NCBI GenBank assembly: GCA_021108325.1
Contig: JAIORB010000058.1
Location: 1-64,000 of the forward strand
DNA from: Bacteroidales bacterium
GTDB taxonomy: Bacteria > Bacteroidota > Bacteroidia > Bacteroidales > UBA12077
Reading direction: 5' to 3'
DNA: 64,000 nucleotides
In this document: positions 26,491-36,025 of the stretch, piece by piece
How the letters are laid out: each line of letters starts with the position of its first letter
Position numbering within the stretch: the stretch's first letter is position 1
Notes under the pieces: generated by a model
What the model was told of the DNA's origin: nothing
Databases searched by the model: none
What the model saw: the letters and a program-made list of their open reading frames with translations, nothing else
Made by a program: the position numbers and the translations under genes

Positions 26491-27729
26491 TTACTTACTG
26501 TATTTTTCTATAAATTTTAAACGCTGCAAAAGTGTGGGGTGAGAATAATTGAAAAATACATACAAAGGATGTGGAGTTAGGTTAGACAGATTATTTACTG
26601 AAAGATTTTTTAATGCATTCTGTAAATAAATACCTTTATAATTCTCTGATGCAAATTGATCCGCCACATATTCATTCTTGCGGGAAATAATATTCATAAA
26701 CAATCCTATGATTGTTGATATCGGACTATATAAAAATCCGAAAGTTATTAAGCCCAAATGAAAACTTGGAATATCGGATCCTAAAGCTTTTGACAACTCA
26801 GGATTTCCAACAAATAGCGATAAAATAAACAAAGTAAGCCCTGTTTGTATAATTGATGTAAAAACAGAAATTAAGGTATGTTTTTTCTTATAATGACCTA
26901 TCTCATGAGCAAGTACAGCAACAATCTCTTCTTTGCTTAATTTCGCTATTAATGTATCAAATAAAACTATTTTCTTTTTTTTACCTAATCCGCTGAAATA
27001 TGCATTAGCTTTTGTACTTCGTTTTGATCCATCAATTACAAAAATATTATCTAATCTAAAATCAGCATTTAAGCAAAATGAAGTTATCTCATCTTTAAGT
27101 TCTCCATCCTCAAGAGGTTTTAATTTATTAAATAAAGGAACAATCAGGGAAGTGTAAAACATGGTCATGAACAACATAAAAATACTTACAGCTATCCATG
27201 CATATATCCAAAAATAATCTCCAACGGTATTATAAAACCAGATAATTAAAGCAAGTAAGCCACCTCCAATAACAGCAGCAATTATCCAAGCTTTTATTTT
27301 ATCAAGCACAAATGTTTTTGATGTTGTTTTATTAAAACCAAAACGCTCCTCAATTACGAAAGTATCATAAACATTAAATGGAATATGTAAAATATCTGAT
27401 GCAAACATGATAATTCCAAAAAATATAATAGCTATAAGAATAGAATTTGATGTATAAGATCGTGCAATATTATCGATAAATGTAAATCCCGAAAAATATA
27501 GAAATACCAGTATTAACAGTAAGCTAAAACTGCTTGTCAGGATGGAGAATTTATGATTTGCTTTATCGTAATCCTGCGATTTTTTATACTTTTCTTCATC
27601 GTAGATTCCTTTTAATTCATAAGGAAGTACAGAACTTCTTCTGGTAGCATTTAAATAATCAAGAAACTGATCAAGTAGATAATCAAAAATTAAAATTCCG
27701 ATTATAAAATAAAAGATGATTTGATGCAT
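26491..27729 (-). CDS. M48 family (Ste24-like) membrane zinc metalloprotease
   Basis: A 412-residue membrane protease with HEIGH at residues 275-279, several membrane segments (about 70-90, 100-115, 150-170, 178-200, 290-312, 325-345) and the later conserved glutamate region NEYVADQFA. The N-terminal part has the CAAX-protease extension of Ste24. In bacteria such enzymes act in membrane protein quality control. Tightly coupled with cinA. Confidence 0.92.
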   Translation of the reverse strand: MHQIIFYFIIGILIFDYLLDQFLDYLNATRRSSVLPYELKGIYDEEKYKKSQDYDKANHKFSILTSSFSLLLILVFLYFSGFTFIDNIARSYTSNSILIAIIFFGIIMFASDILHIPFNVYDTFVIEERFGFNKTTSKTFVLDKIKAWIIAAVIGGGLLALIIWFYNTVGDYFWIYAWIAVSIFMLFMTMFYTSLIVPLFNKLKPLEDGELKDEITSFCLNADFRLDNIFVIDGSKRSTKANAYFSGLGKKKKIVLFDTLIAKLSKEEIVAVLAHEIGHYKKKHTLISVFTSIIQTGLTLFILSLFVGNPELSKALGSDIPSFHLGLITFGFLYSPISTIIGLFMNIISRKNEYVADQFASENYKGIYLQNALKNLSVNNLSNLTPHPLYVFFNYSHPTLLQRLKFIEKYSK

Positions 27730-27799
27730 ATCTGTTATTAATTTTGAAATAAGGTTCCAAAATTAATAAAAAGCATCAATTTTACTAGATTTACCAGCA

Positions 27800-28789
27800 T
27801 TAATAAATCTGTTTTTGAAGTTTTTCCAGGTCTTTTTGCCGACTTTTTAGCAAAGAAATGTAGTATCGGGTTCTTGATTTATTTTTAATGTTATTTGATT
27901 TCTCTGCCCAGGCTATCGCTAATCCAATTTCACCTGTCATTTCACTTGCAACAGCCATATTATAACATGCTCTGCTTGTAATTTCCTTATCAACGCCATT
28001 TGTATATTTCTTCCATATTTTAGAAGCTTCTTCCCAATTATTATTTTTTACAAATTGAGTTGCCGTTTCGAAATCTTTATTTCCTAAATGAAAATAATAC
28101 CTGGTTTCTGATTGCCATCCGGGGAATATTCTATTGGCATAATCTGCTGCTGCAAAATAACTTGTTTCTCGTATTGATCTTTCAACACTTGACATTTTCC
28201 TCTCTACCTCGGTTTTTGAATAACTGCGAGCATCCCAAAATAATGTATCATTATAATGATACTGATCCAATCTCTTTTTTTCTACTAAATCAAAAACACT
28301 CCAGTAAATATTAACTGCCAACTCTCGATATTTATAATACTCGGTTGGAACATAGTAGTATTCTGTTATCACATCACTCACCATCGAAAGATTTAAAGAG
28401 TCTAAAACTATAAATATGTCCGCATTATTATTACCCGATATTTTTTCCAGATATTGCCACGAAACAGTATCTGATTTATATAATTTATCCTTATCAGGAT
28501 ATCCTTTAAGATATAAAAAATTCGTTGAATCAACATTGGCAGTGAATTGAATAGCGTCCATAAAACCCAGGCTCATTTCTTCTGTTATCATTTTATAAAG
28601 TAATGTATCTGTTTTATCATCATGATTAATATCAGTTGCCAGGTTTATAAAAACAATTTTATTAAAATTACCGGGAAACTCAATATCAGCAGGAACTATG
28701 GTCTCAATTTGAATCGAAGTAAGAGGCTGACAACTCTGAAAAAAAATAATTAAGATAGCAGATATTAAAATAAGCCAACGATATTTCAT
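27800..28789 (-). CDS. DUF6340-type lipoprotein with C-terminal TPR
   Basis: A 329-residue lipoprotein: hydrophobic signal and lipobox FFQSC with the lipidated Cys20. The middle holds a beta-rich domain (KIVFINLATDI, then ADIFIVLDSLNLS) seen in the Bacteroidota DUF6340 family, and the last 80 residues form TPR-like helices (SRACYNMAVASEMTGEIGLA). Function unknown; it is expected on the periplasmic side of a membrane. Confidence 0.8.
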   Translation of the reverse strand: MKYRWLILISAILIIFFQSCQPLTSIQIETIVPADIEFPGNFNKIVFINLATDINHDDKTDTLLYKMITEEMSLGFMDAIQFTANVDSTNFLYLKGYPDKDKLYKSDTVSWQYLEKISGNNNADIFIVLDSLNLSMVSDVITEYYYVPTEYYKYRELAVNIYWSVFDLVEKKRLDQYHYNDTLFWDARSYSKTEVERKMSSVERSIRETSYFAAADYANRIFPGWQSETRYYFHLGNKDFETATQFVKNNNWEEASKIWKKYTNGVDKEITSRACYNMAVASEMTGEIGLAIAWAEKSNNIKNKSRTRYYISLLKSRQKDLEKLQKQIY

Positions 28790-28874
28790 CTTTTAATAAT
28801 ATTTATATATTGATGATAACTCCAAATAAATAAAAATATTTTATCTACAAAAATGATACCATTCGAAAACAATA

Positions 28875-28904
28875 AAGGCACTTATTTTTGTTAATAAGTA
28901 CCTT
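28875..28904 (-). terminator. Terminator after fabG
   Basis: On the minus strand AAGGTACTTATT pairs with AATAAGTGCCTT (one mismatch), followed by TATTGTTTT, just after the fabG stop. Confidence 0.65.
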
Positions 28905-28928
28905 CAATAATATCAGATATTTACCAAA

Positions 28929-29675
28929 CTAGGTTTGCATTCCACCACATACATTTATAACCTGTCCGCTAACATAAGTTGATAAATCAGATGCTAAAAA
29001 CAATGTTGTATTCGCAACATCTTCCGAAGTACCTCCACGGCGTAACGGAATTTGTTGTTCCCATGTTTTTCGCACATCTTCCGGCAACTTTGCTGTCATC
29101 TCGGTAATAATAAAACCGGGAGCAATAGCATTACTTCGAATATTCCTTGATCCTAGTTCCTTTGCAATAGATTTTGTAAAACCAATAATACCTGCTTTTG
29201 AGGCCGAATAATTAGCTTGTCCTGCATTACCACTAACACCAACAACGGAGCTCATGTTAATAATTGATCCTGACTTTTGTTTCAGCATATATTTTTGAGC
29301 AGCTTTAGTAAAATTAAATACCGATTTGAGATTAACAGATATAACAGCATCCCATTGTTGTTCCGTCATTCTCATTAATAAGGTATCTTGTGTAATACCT
29401 GCATTATTAACTAAAACATCAATACTTCCGAATTCTTTTTGAATTTCATCAACAAGATTTTGAGTTTCTTCAAATTTACTTGCATCAGATGCATATCCCT
29501 TTGCTTTAACTCCCAAATCCTGAAGCTGCTTTTCCACTTCTTTTGCTGCATCGTTATATTCTAAATCAGTAAATGCAATATCTGCACCGTGTTCGGCCAG
29601 TTTAATAGCAATAGTTTTTCCTATTCCCCTGGCGGCACCAGTAACAATAGCAGTTTTTCCTTCTAATAATTTCAT
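28929..29675 (-). CDS. fabG: 3-oxoacyl-ACP reductase
   Basis: A 248-residue short-chain dehydrogenase. The NADPH motif is TGAARGIG, NNAG follows, and the catalytic set is Ser143, Tyr156 and Lys160 (NYSASKAG). The end, YVSGQVINVCGGMQT, is typical of FabG of the fatty-acid elongation cycle. It stands alone between a terminator and a 310-base gap. Confidence 0.93.
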   Translation of the reverse strand: MKLLEGKTAIVTGAARGIGKTIAIKLAEHGADIAFTDLEYNDAAKEVEKQLQDLGVKAKGYASDASKFEETQNLVDEIQKEFGSIDVLVNNAGITQDTLLMRMTEQQWDAVISVNLKSVFNFTKAAQKYMLKQKSGSIINMSSVVGVSGNAGQANYSASKAGIIGFTKSIAKELGSRNIRSNAIAPGFIITEMTAKLPEDVRKTWEQQIPLRRGGTSEDVANTTLFLASDLSTYVSGQVINVCGGMQT

Positions 29676-29985
29676 AAGTTTATAGTTTGATTATATTATT
29701 TACGCTTTTTACTTTTCACTAATTAAAGAACAAAAATAAGTATTATAAGTTTATTTATGCAATAAAAAAATATTAACAAACTTAACTTATTGATACTAAT
29801 TTAAAAACAAATCTGACAAGCTAGTTATTGTAAACACAAGATTTTTATATCCTTTACCAAGTCGCTGATTGTAATTGAAAAGTTTTAAAAATGATTTTTT
29901 TTTCATACATTGTGAGCTTGAAATAACGATTTTATCTGACAATATTTAAAAGATTAAATACCTAAACATCAAAATATTCCGACCC
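29676..29985. other. Intergenic region between fabG and the Cache-GAF-PAS gene
   Basis: A divergent promoter region, very AT-rich. I see no repeat, RNA gene or clear consensus promoter element. Confidence 0.4.
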
Positions 29986-32292
29986 ATGAAAATTAAGATG
30001 AATCTTAAAACAAAAATGCTTGTTTATATTTTAACTACAGCATCACTTATATATGTGCTTGCATTAGGTTATGTAGGTTTAAAATTAAATAATATTGCTT
30101 TTGATAATGCCAAAGAACTTACAAATACCTATGCAAGAGAATATGCAAATTATACAAAAGCGGATTTAAGTGTTGATATGAATATGACCCGGGCGTTAGC
30201 CCAGGTTTCAATGGGATATAAAAATCTCCCTCCTGATCAAATGAACGATATTTTAAATGAGATGTTGGAACATTTAATTAAAGAAAACCCCAACTTTCTT
30301 TCAACATGGTACAATTGGGAACTTAGTGCTATTTGGCCTGATTGGAAAAAGCCCCATGGCCGTCAACGATTAACCTATTACAGAATGGACGGACAAATAA
30401 AGTATAAAGAAGAAATTATAGATACTGTTCCGGGATTTACAAAAGGTGCATATTACGATATACTTGAAAAACAGGTAGAATATGTTATGGATCCTTATTA
30501 TTTTACATTTCAGGAAGGTGAGGATGAAGTATTAGAAACAAGTGTAGCTGTTCCAATTATTATTGATGGTGTTACTGTTGGTATAGCAGGCCTTGACCTT
30601 TTATTACAGCGTTTTCAGGATATTATAACTGAAATACATCCTATACAGGGAAGTTATGCCTTTCTTATTTCACATAATGGTCAGTTTGTTGCACATAATA
30701 ATGAAGAATTAGTTGGCCTGTTTGTACAAGATTTAGAAGTAGAAGAAACAGACATATTACAAAAAATTCAAACTGGAAAAGAATTTTTAAATACAAGAAA
30801 AGGAGAAGATGGAGAAGATTACTGGGTTTCATACGCCCCGGTTTATATAGGTAACTCTCCTACACCATGGTCATTCGGTATTGCTGTACCAATCGATGTA
30901 ATAATGGCAGAAGAGAAAGCTACTTTAAAAAAGTCTGTTTTGGCAGGATTAATAGGACTTATATTAACAGCATTAATTATCTGGATTATTGCCCACAATA
31001 TATCACGACCAGTTGTTAAAACTACAGCAATTTTAAGCGATTTAGCAAAAGGAGATATCGATGAATCCAAGAAAATAAATATAAAAACGAAAGATGAAAT
31101 TGGTGAAATGGCTAACTCTGTTAATACACTTATTGATGGATTAAATAAAACTGCTGAATTTGCAGAAGAAATTGGAAAAGGAAATTTAGAAAAAGAATTT
31201 GAACTATTAAGTGATAAAGATATTCTTGGAAATTCTCTTTTAGAAATGCGTAAGAGTCTGAAAACAGCTAATGAACAAGAAACTGAGCGTAAACTTGAAG
31301 ATCAAAAACAAAACTGGACTACCCAGGGAATAGCCAAGTTTGGTGAAATACTTCGTCAGAATACTGATGATATGCAAGAATTTTCGTACCATATTATAAG
31401 CAACCTTGTTAAATATATAGATGCAAATCAAGGTGGAATTTTTATGATAAACGACGATGATAAACATGATGTGTTTATTGAATTATTGGCGTTTTATGCC
31501 TACGAAAGACGTAAATATATGGAAAAACGTATTGAGGTTGGAGTAGGATTAATTGGCAGATGTGCTCAGGAGAAAAAAACGATCTACATGACCGACTTGC
31601 CTGACGAATATATCAATATCACTTCCGGCTTAGGACAATCTGTTCCTAACGCATTATTGATAGTTCCTCTTAAAGTAAACGATGAAATATTCGGAGTTGT
31701 TGAATTAGCCGGCTTTAACGAATTTGAAGATCACGTTATAAAATTTATTGAGGAAGTTGGTGAAAGCATAGCTTCAACTATTTCAACTACAAAGATTAAT
31801 ATCAGAACTAACCAGTTACTCGAACAATCGCAGCAGCAAAGTGAAGAAATGTCTGCTCAGGAAGAAGAAATGCGTCAAAATATGGAAGAGCTACAAGCAA
31901 CACAGGAAGAAGCGGGACGCAGAAGTGCTGAAATGCAAGGATTGCTCGATGCTCTAAATACTGCTAATTTAGTAATTGAGTATGACCTTGACGGTAATAT
32001 TATTACTGTAAATGATAATTATCTTCAGCTGGTTGGAATAACACGAGATCAGATGATTGGCACACATCATACTGATAACATGCAATTAACCAAAACACAG
32101 AAAAAAGAAATTGAACAGTTCTGGGTTGATTTAAGAAAAGGAATTGCTAAAAAAGAAACTGACCATGTTGAATTTAGTGGTAAAGAATATGTTTTTGTTG
32201 CAACTTATACTCCTATTCTCAACGAAGATGGCAACCCGATTAAAGTATTAAAAATAGCTACTGATATAACAGAATTTAATAAGGCAAAATAG
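29986..32292 (+). CDS. Membrane sensor protein: Cache-HAMP-GAF-PAS without an output domain
   Basis: A 768-residue protein. A first membrane segment (about 10-30) and a second (about 308-330) enclose a double Cache periplasmic sensor. A HAMP region follows (ISRPVVKT...KDEIGEM), then a GAF domain (about 440-600; EVGVGLIGRCAQEKKTIYM), a coiled coil rich in Glu/Gln and a C-terminal PAS domain (DLDGNIITVNDNYLQLVG). No kinase, cyclase, GGDEF or methyl-accepting domain is present, so it must signal through a partner. A terminator closes the transcript. Confidence 0.88.
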   Translation: MKIKMNLKTKMLVYILTTASLIYVLALGYVGLKLNNIAFDNAKELTNTYAREYANYTKADLSVDMNMTRALAQVSMGYKNLPPDQMNDILNEMLEHLIKENPNFLSTWYNWELSAIWPDWKKPHGRQRLTYYRMDGQIKYKEEIIDTVPGFTKGAYYDILEKQVEYVMDPYYFTFQEGEDEVLETSVAVPIIIDGVTVGIAGLDLLLQRFQDIITEIHPIQGSYAFLISHNGQFVAHNNEELVGLFVQDLEVEETDILQKIQTGKEFLNTRKGEDGEDYWVSYAPVYIGNSPTPWSFGIAVPIDVIMAEEKATLKKSVLAGLIGLILTALIIWIIAHNISRPVVKTTAILSDLAKGDIDESKKINIKTKDEIGEMANSVNTLIDGLNKTAEFAEEIGKGNLEKEFELLSDKDILGNSLLEMRKSLKTANEQETERKLEDQKQNWTTQGIAKFGEILRQNTDDMQEFSYHIISNLVKYIDANQGGIFMINDDDKHDVFIELLAFYAYERRKYMEKRIEVGVGLIGRCAQEKKTIYMTDLPDEYINITSGLGQSVPNALLIVPLKVNDEIFGVVELAGFNEFEDHVIKFIEEVGESIASTISTTKINIRTNQLLEQSQQQSEEMSAQEEEMRQNMEELQATQEEAGRRSAEMQGLLDALNTANLVIEYDLDGNIITVNDNYLQLVGITRDQMIGTHHTDNMQLTKTQKKEIEQFWVDLRKGIAKKETDHVEFSGKEYVFVATYTPILNEDGNPIKVLKIATDITEFNKAK

Positions 32293-32313
32293 AAAAACCA
32301 ACTATTAAGCCAC

Positions 32314-32346
32314 AAAAAAACCCGTAAATTTTATTACGGGTTTTTT
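32314..32346. terminator. Bidirectional terminator
   Basis: CCCGTAA pairs with TTACGGG around a 6-base loop, with seven A before and six T after. It serves the Cache-GAF-PAS gene and the converging DUF6588 gene. Confidence 0.9.
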
Positions 32347-32362
32347 AATGATGTAATTTCTT

Positions 32363-33505
32363 TTATCTAAAGCTTACACCAAGACCTGCGCTTGCAATTG
32401 AATAATTTGCATAAGTATAATCAAAGTTTATCGTAACTACAGCAAACTTTAATCTAAAACCTGCATTAAAACGTGGTTTTGTTGCACTACCATCTGTACT
32501 TTTTATACTAATATCAATTGGATCGGACAAAGCTGTTGTTTCATCAATTCTAATTTGTGTGCTTGTTAACGGGTCTACAAATTCAGGAAAAGGATAATTT
32601 CCATTTAGCTGCAAATTAGAGGTTGAAGAGCTTATTCCAACCCCGCCATAAAGACAAATCACCTTAAAATCTCCAGAGAAAATTATATTTGCAGTTATAT
32701 TACTAATATCTAATAACAGTTCTTGGTTATCATAATATCCCGGTGATTCCATTATAATATCTCCCGGTTGAATAATACCCATATCTTCGTAAGCTGAAGG
32801 TTGAAAATCTAAGTCTGTCGTCATATTTAATTTTGTATATCCGCCCTGTAAAGACAAATCAAAAACAGGAATTTTATTTAGAGCAGGAATCCATTGTTTT
32901 ATACTGTGCTTTAATCCAACACCCCATAATCCCATTTTACTTCCATTACCCCACTCTAAATCCGGTGAATAACGAAACTGCAAATCAGTTTCTTTAACTA
33001 AACCAACACCTAACTGAACTACTGGTGCCGGTGTATATCCAAACCCTGTACCCTGAGGTAAATTGAATTGAGATGTAAGGATATCTGTACCTAGAATATT
33101 TTGATAATAACTAACTTGCTGACCAGGATCTTTTGAACCAGCAGCTGTTGGCGAGCTTCCCGGTTCAATTACTACTGTTAAATCAGGGTCGTCTGGATCA
33201 CCAAGGTTTATATCTTCTGCATTATAACTTTTAGCGGATGTAGGAATTATTGCTAAATTAAAAGATACAGTAAGGTCAAAACCTCCTAATTTATGTGCTT
33301 TAGCCGTATTATACCACCCGGCACTTAATCCAGCTCCCATACCATTTGCATAAGGCGAAAGATATGCTTCAAATATTTTTTCTGCATCATCTGTACCTGT
33401 GGATAATACCTTCCCAAGGTCTCCAAATTGAGCGAATGCAGATGTTGTAAACAATAACATAATTGAGATTGTCAAAAGTCGTAAAAGAGAATTGTTCCTT
33501 TTCAT
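32363..33505 (-). CDS. DUF6588 family outer-membrane-like protein
   Basis: I start this protein at the ATG at 33505 (MKRNNSLLRLLTISIMLL), which gives a clean signal peptide ending TTSAFA; an upstream ATG at 33565 would add 20 residues. The mature 355 residues are rich in glycine, aromatic residues and alternating beta strands, and end in FR after a final strand, as in outer-membrane barrels. It matches my memory of the Bacteroidota DUF6588 family. No role is known. Confidence 0.82.
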   Translation of the reverse strand: MKRNNSLLRLLTISIMLLFTTSAFAQFGDLGKVLSTGTDDAEKIFEAYLSPYANGMGAGLSAGWYNTAKAHKLGGFDLTVSFNLAIIPTSAKSYNAEDINLGDPDDPDLTVVIEPGSSPTAAGSKDPGQQVSYYQNILGTDILTSQFNLPQGTGFGYTPAPVVQLGVGLVKETDLQFRYSPDLEWGNGSKMGLWGVGLKHSIKQWIPALNKIPVFDLSLQGGYTKLNMTTDLDFQPSAYEDMGIIQPGDIIMESPGYYDNQELLLDISNITANIIFSGDFKVICLYGGVGISSSTSNLQLNGNYPFPEFVDPLTSTQIRIDETTALSDPIDISIKSTDGSATKPRFNAGFRLKFAVVTINFDYTYANYSIASAGLGVSFR

Positions 33506-33846
33506 ATGTTTAAATTTATAGGTTATTAATTTAATACTATTCAATGTTATTATATTAAGATGCAAAAAACATCATAAAGGTTTCATGTGTTTATAATTTA
33601 TTTTCAATTATCACATGGAACATCCATGTTATAGTCATACCATTGTGTGTACGTTAATGTATGGATGTTTCATTTAATTTAATTTAATTTAATTTTAAAT
33701 GATTTTCATTATTTACGTTTGATAAAAATAGGAAAAGCCTTTTAAATGTTCAACAAATTTCCTTAATTGTACGCTAATATTTTAAAAATGTTCACTTGGT
33801 TTTATAAACAAATAAAATAATATAATATAATAAAGTAGATTTAAAC
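33506..33846. other. Divergent intergenic region with hairpin and 5-base tandem repeat
   Basis: An inverted repeat pairs AACATCCAT (33619-33627) with ATGGATGTT (33661-33669) across 33 bases. Directly after it lies a run of TTTAA units (about 33673-33695). The remainder is AT-rich. Confidence 0.5.
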
Positions 33847-35136
33847 ATGTCAATTAATCAACCTTTAGCTGATAGAATGAGGCCTAAAACCCTTGATGAA
33901 TATATTGGCCAGAAACATTTGGTAGGAGAAAATGCAATTTTGCGTAAAGCAATCGAATCGGGTAATATTCCATCGTTTATACTTTGGGGACCTCCTGGTG
34001 TTGGTAAAACAACCTTAGCTAAAATTATTGCTAATCAACAAAACAGACCATTCTTTACATTAAGTGCAGTACATTCTGGAGTTAAAGATGTACGAGAAAC
34101 AATTGCTAAAGCAAAAAAACAACAATTTTTCGATGCACCTAACCCAATACTTTTCATAGATGAAATTCATCGTTTTAACAAATCACAACAAGATTCTCTT
34201 CTTTCAGCAGTTGAGCAGGGAATAATTATTTTAATCGGGGCAACAACTGAGAATCCTTCGTTTGAAGTTATATCTCCACTCCTTTCGCGTACACAGGTTT
34301 ATATTCTTAAATCATTAGAAAAAGATGATTTAATTGAACTTTTAAGCAGGGCTGTAAAAGAAGATAAATATCTTGAAGAACTAAATATTAAAATAAAAGA
34401 ACATGAATCGCTTCTTCGATTTTCGGGTGGTGATGCACGAAAATTATATAATATTCTTGAACTGGTAGTAAATACCGAAAAAACTAAATCGAATAAGAAA
34501 ATTACAATTACTAACGATATTGTTGTAGATATTTTACAACAAAACATTGCTACATACGACAAAAATGGAGAGCAACATTACGATATTATTTCAGCATTTA
34601 TAAAATCGATACGTGGTAGCGATCCAAATGCAGCTGTTTATTGGCTTGCCAGGATGATTGAAGGAGGTGAAGACCCTAAGTTTATAGCTCGTCGTTTGCT
34701 GATACTTGCATCGGAAGACATTGGATTGGCTAATCCCAATGCTTTATTACTCGCAAATAGTTGTTTCGATGCTGTAAATAAAATTGGTTGGCCCGAATCA
34801 CGAATTATTTTGTCAGAAGCGACTATATATCTTGCCACATCACCCAAAAGCAACTCTGCTTATCAGGCAATAAACGATGCCCAAAATCTTGTGCGTCAAA
34901 CAGGCGATTTACCTGTACCATTACATATAAGAAATGCCCCGACCAAACTTATGAAAGATATTGGATATGGCAAAGATTATAAATATGCTCATAGCTATGA
35001 AGGTAATTTTGTACAGGACAATTTTATGCCTGAAAAAATAAAACAAAACCTTATTTATAAGCCACAGAATAACTCGAAAGAAATTGAAATATTAAAACGA
35101 TTACAAAATCAATGGAAAGGAAAATATAATTATTAA
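33847..35136 (+). CDS. rarA: Replication-associated recombination protein RarA (MgsA)
   Basis: A 429-residue AAA+ ATPase of the clamp-loader superfamily that acts at stalled replication forks. Motifs: [20 protein letters not shown], Walker [10 protein letters not shown], Walker [15 protein letters not shown], sensor 1 GATTENPSF. The C-terminal tetramerisation region contains [17 protein letters not shown]. It is followed after 38 bases by kdsA. Confidence 0.95.
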   Translation: MSINQPLADRMRPKTLDEYIGQKHLVGENAILRKAIESGNIPSFILWGPPGVGKTTLAKIIANQQNRPFFTLSAVHSGVKDVRETIAKAKKQQFFDAPNPILFIDEIHRFNKSQQDSLLSAVEQGIIILIGATTENPSFEVISPLLSRTQVYILKSLEKDDLIELLSRAVKEDKYLEELNIKIKEHESLLRFSGGDARKLYNILELVVNTEKTKSNKKITITNDIVVDILQQNIATYDKNGEQHYDIISAFIKSIRGSDPNAAVYWLARMIEGGEDPKFIARRLLILASEDIGLANPNALLLANSCFDAVNKIGWPESRIILSEATIYLATSPKSNSAYQAINDAQNLVRQTGDLPVPLHIRNAPTKLMKDIGYGKDYKYAHSYEGNFVQDNFMPEKIKQNLIYKPQNNSKEIEILKRLQNQWKGKYNY

Positions 35137-35174
35137 TTTTGTGATCAATACAGTATGTAATAAAATATTTGATT

Positions 35175-35993
35175 ATGATAGAAAATATACTTTTCATAAA
35201 GAATACTGATAAAAAGAATTTCTTTTTATTAGCAGGTCCTTGCGTTGTTGAAAATGAAGAAAATGTATTTCAAATAGCTGAAAAGGTTATTGAGATTACC
35301 AATAAGCTGCAAATACCTTTTATTTTTAAGGCGTCATTCAGAAAAGCTAACCGTTCAAGATTAGATTCTTTTACTGGTATTGGAGATATTAAAGCCTTGC
35401 GAATTCTGGAAAAAGTCCGCAAGCAATTAAAAATTCCAATTGTAACCGACATTCATACCGAGGAAGATGCCGCAATGGCAGCTGAATATGTTGATATTCT
35501 ACAAATACCTGCTTTTTTATGTCGTCAGACAAGCTTATTGGTAGCTGCAGCCAAAACAGGGAAAATTGTTAATATAAAGAAAGGTCAGTTTTTAGCACCT
35601 TCTTCAATGAAATTTGCAGTTGACAAAATATTAGAGTCAGGAAATGAGAAGGTTATGATTACAGATCGTGGTACAATGTTTGGTTATCAGGATTTAATAG
35701 TTGATTATCGCGGAATTCCTGAAATGCAGAAATTTGGTTATCCGGTTGTGTTAGATATAACACATAGCTTACAACAACCTAATCAAGCTTCGGGAGTTAC
35801 CGGTGGAAAACCTGATTTAATTGAAACTGTTGCACGAGCCGGTATTGCAGTTGGTGTTGATGGTATTTTTGTAGAAACACATCCTGATCCTGCAAATGCA
35901 AAATCTGACGGAGCTAACATGCTTCATTTAAACTATTTAGAGAAATTGCTTTACAACTTAGTTGAAATAAGAAAAACAATAACAAGACTATAA
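35175..35993 (+). CDS. kdsA: 3-deoxy-8-phosphooctulonate synthase (KDO-8-P synthase)
   Basis: A 272-residue TIM-barrel enzyme that joins phosphoenolpyruvate and arabinose-5-phosphate in KDO/lipid A synthesis. Motifs: LAGPCVVEN with Cys23, which marks the metal-dependent class; FKASFRKANRSRLDSFTG; KKGQFLAPSSM; DITHSLQQPNQASGVTGG. I start at the ATG at 35175; a TTG two codons earlier is also in frame. Confidence 0.94.
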   Translation: MIENILFIKNTDKKNFFLLAGPCVVENEENVFQIAEKVIEITNKLQIPFIFKASFRKANRSRLDSFTGIGDIKALRILEKVRKQLKIPIVTDIHTEEDAAMAAEYVDILQIPAFLCRQTSLLVAAAKTGKIVNIKKGQFLAPSSMKFAVDKILESGNEKVMITDRGTMFGYQDLIVDYRGIPEMQKFGYPVVLDITHSLQQPNQASGVTGGKPDLIETVARAGIAVGVDGIFVETHPDPANAKSDGANMLHLNYLEKLLYNLVEIRKTITRL

Positions 35994-36025
35994 AAAGTAA
36001 AATCTACTACCACTAATATTAATAT

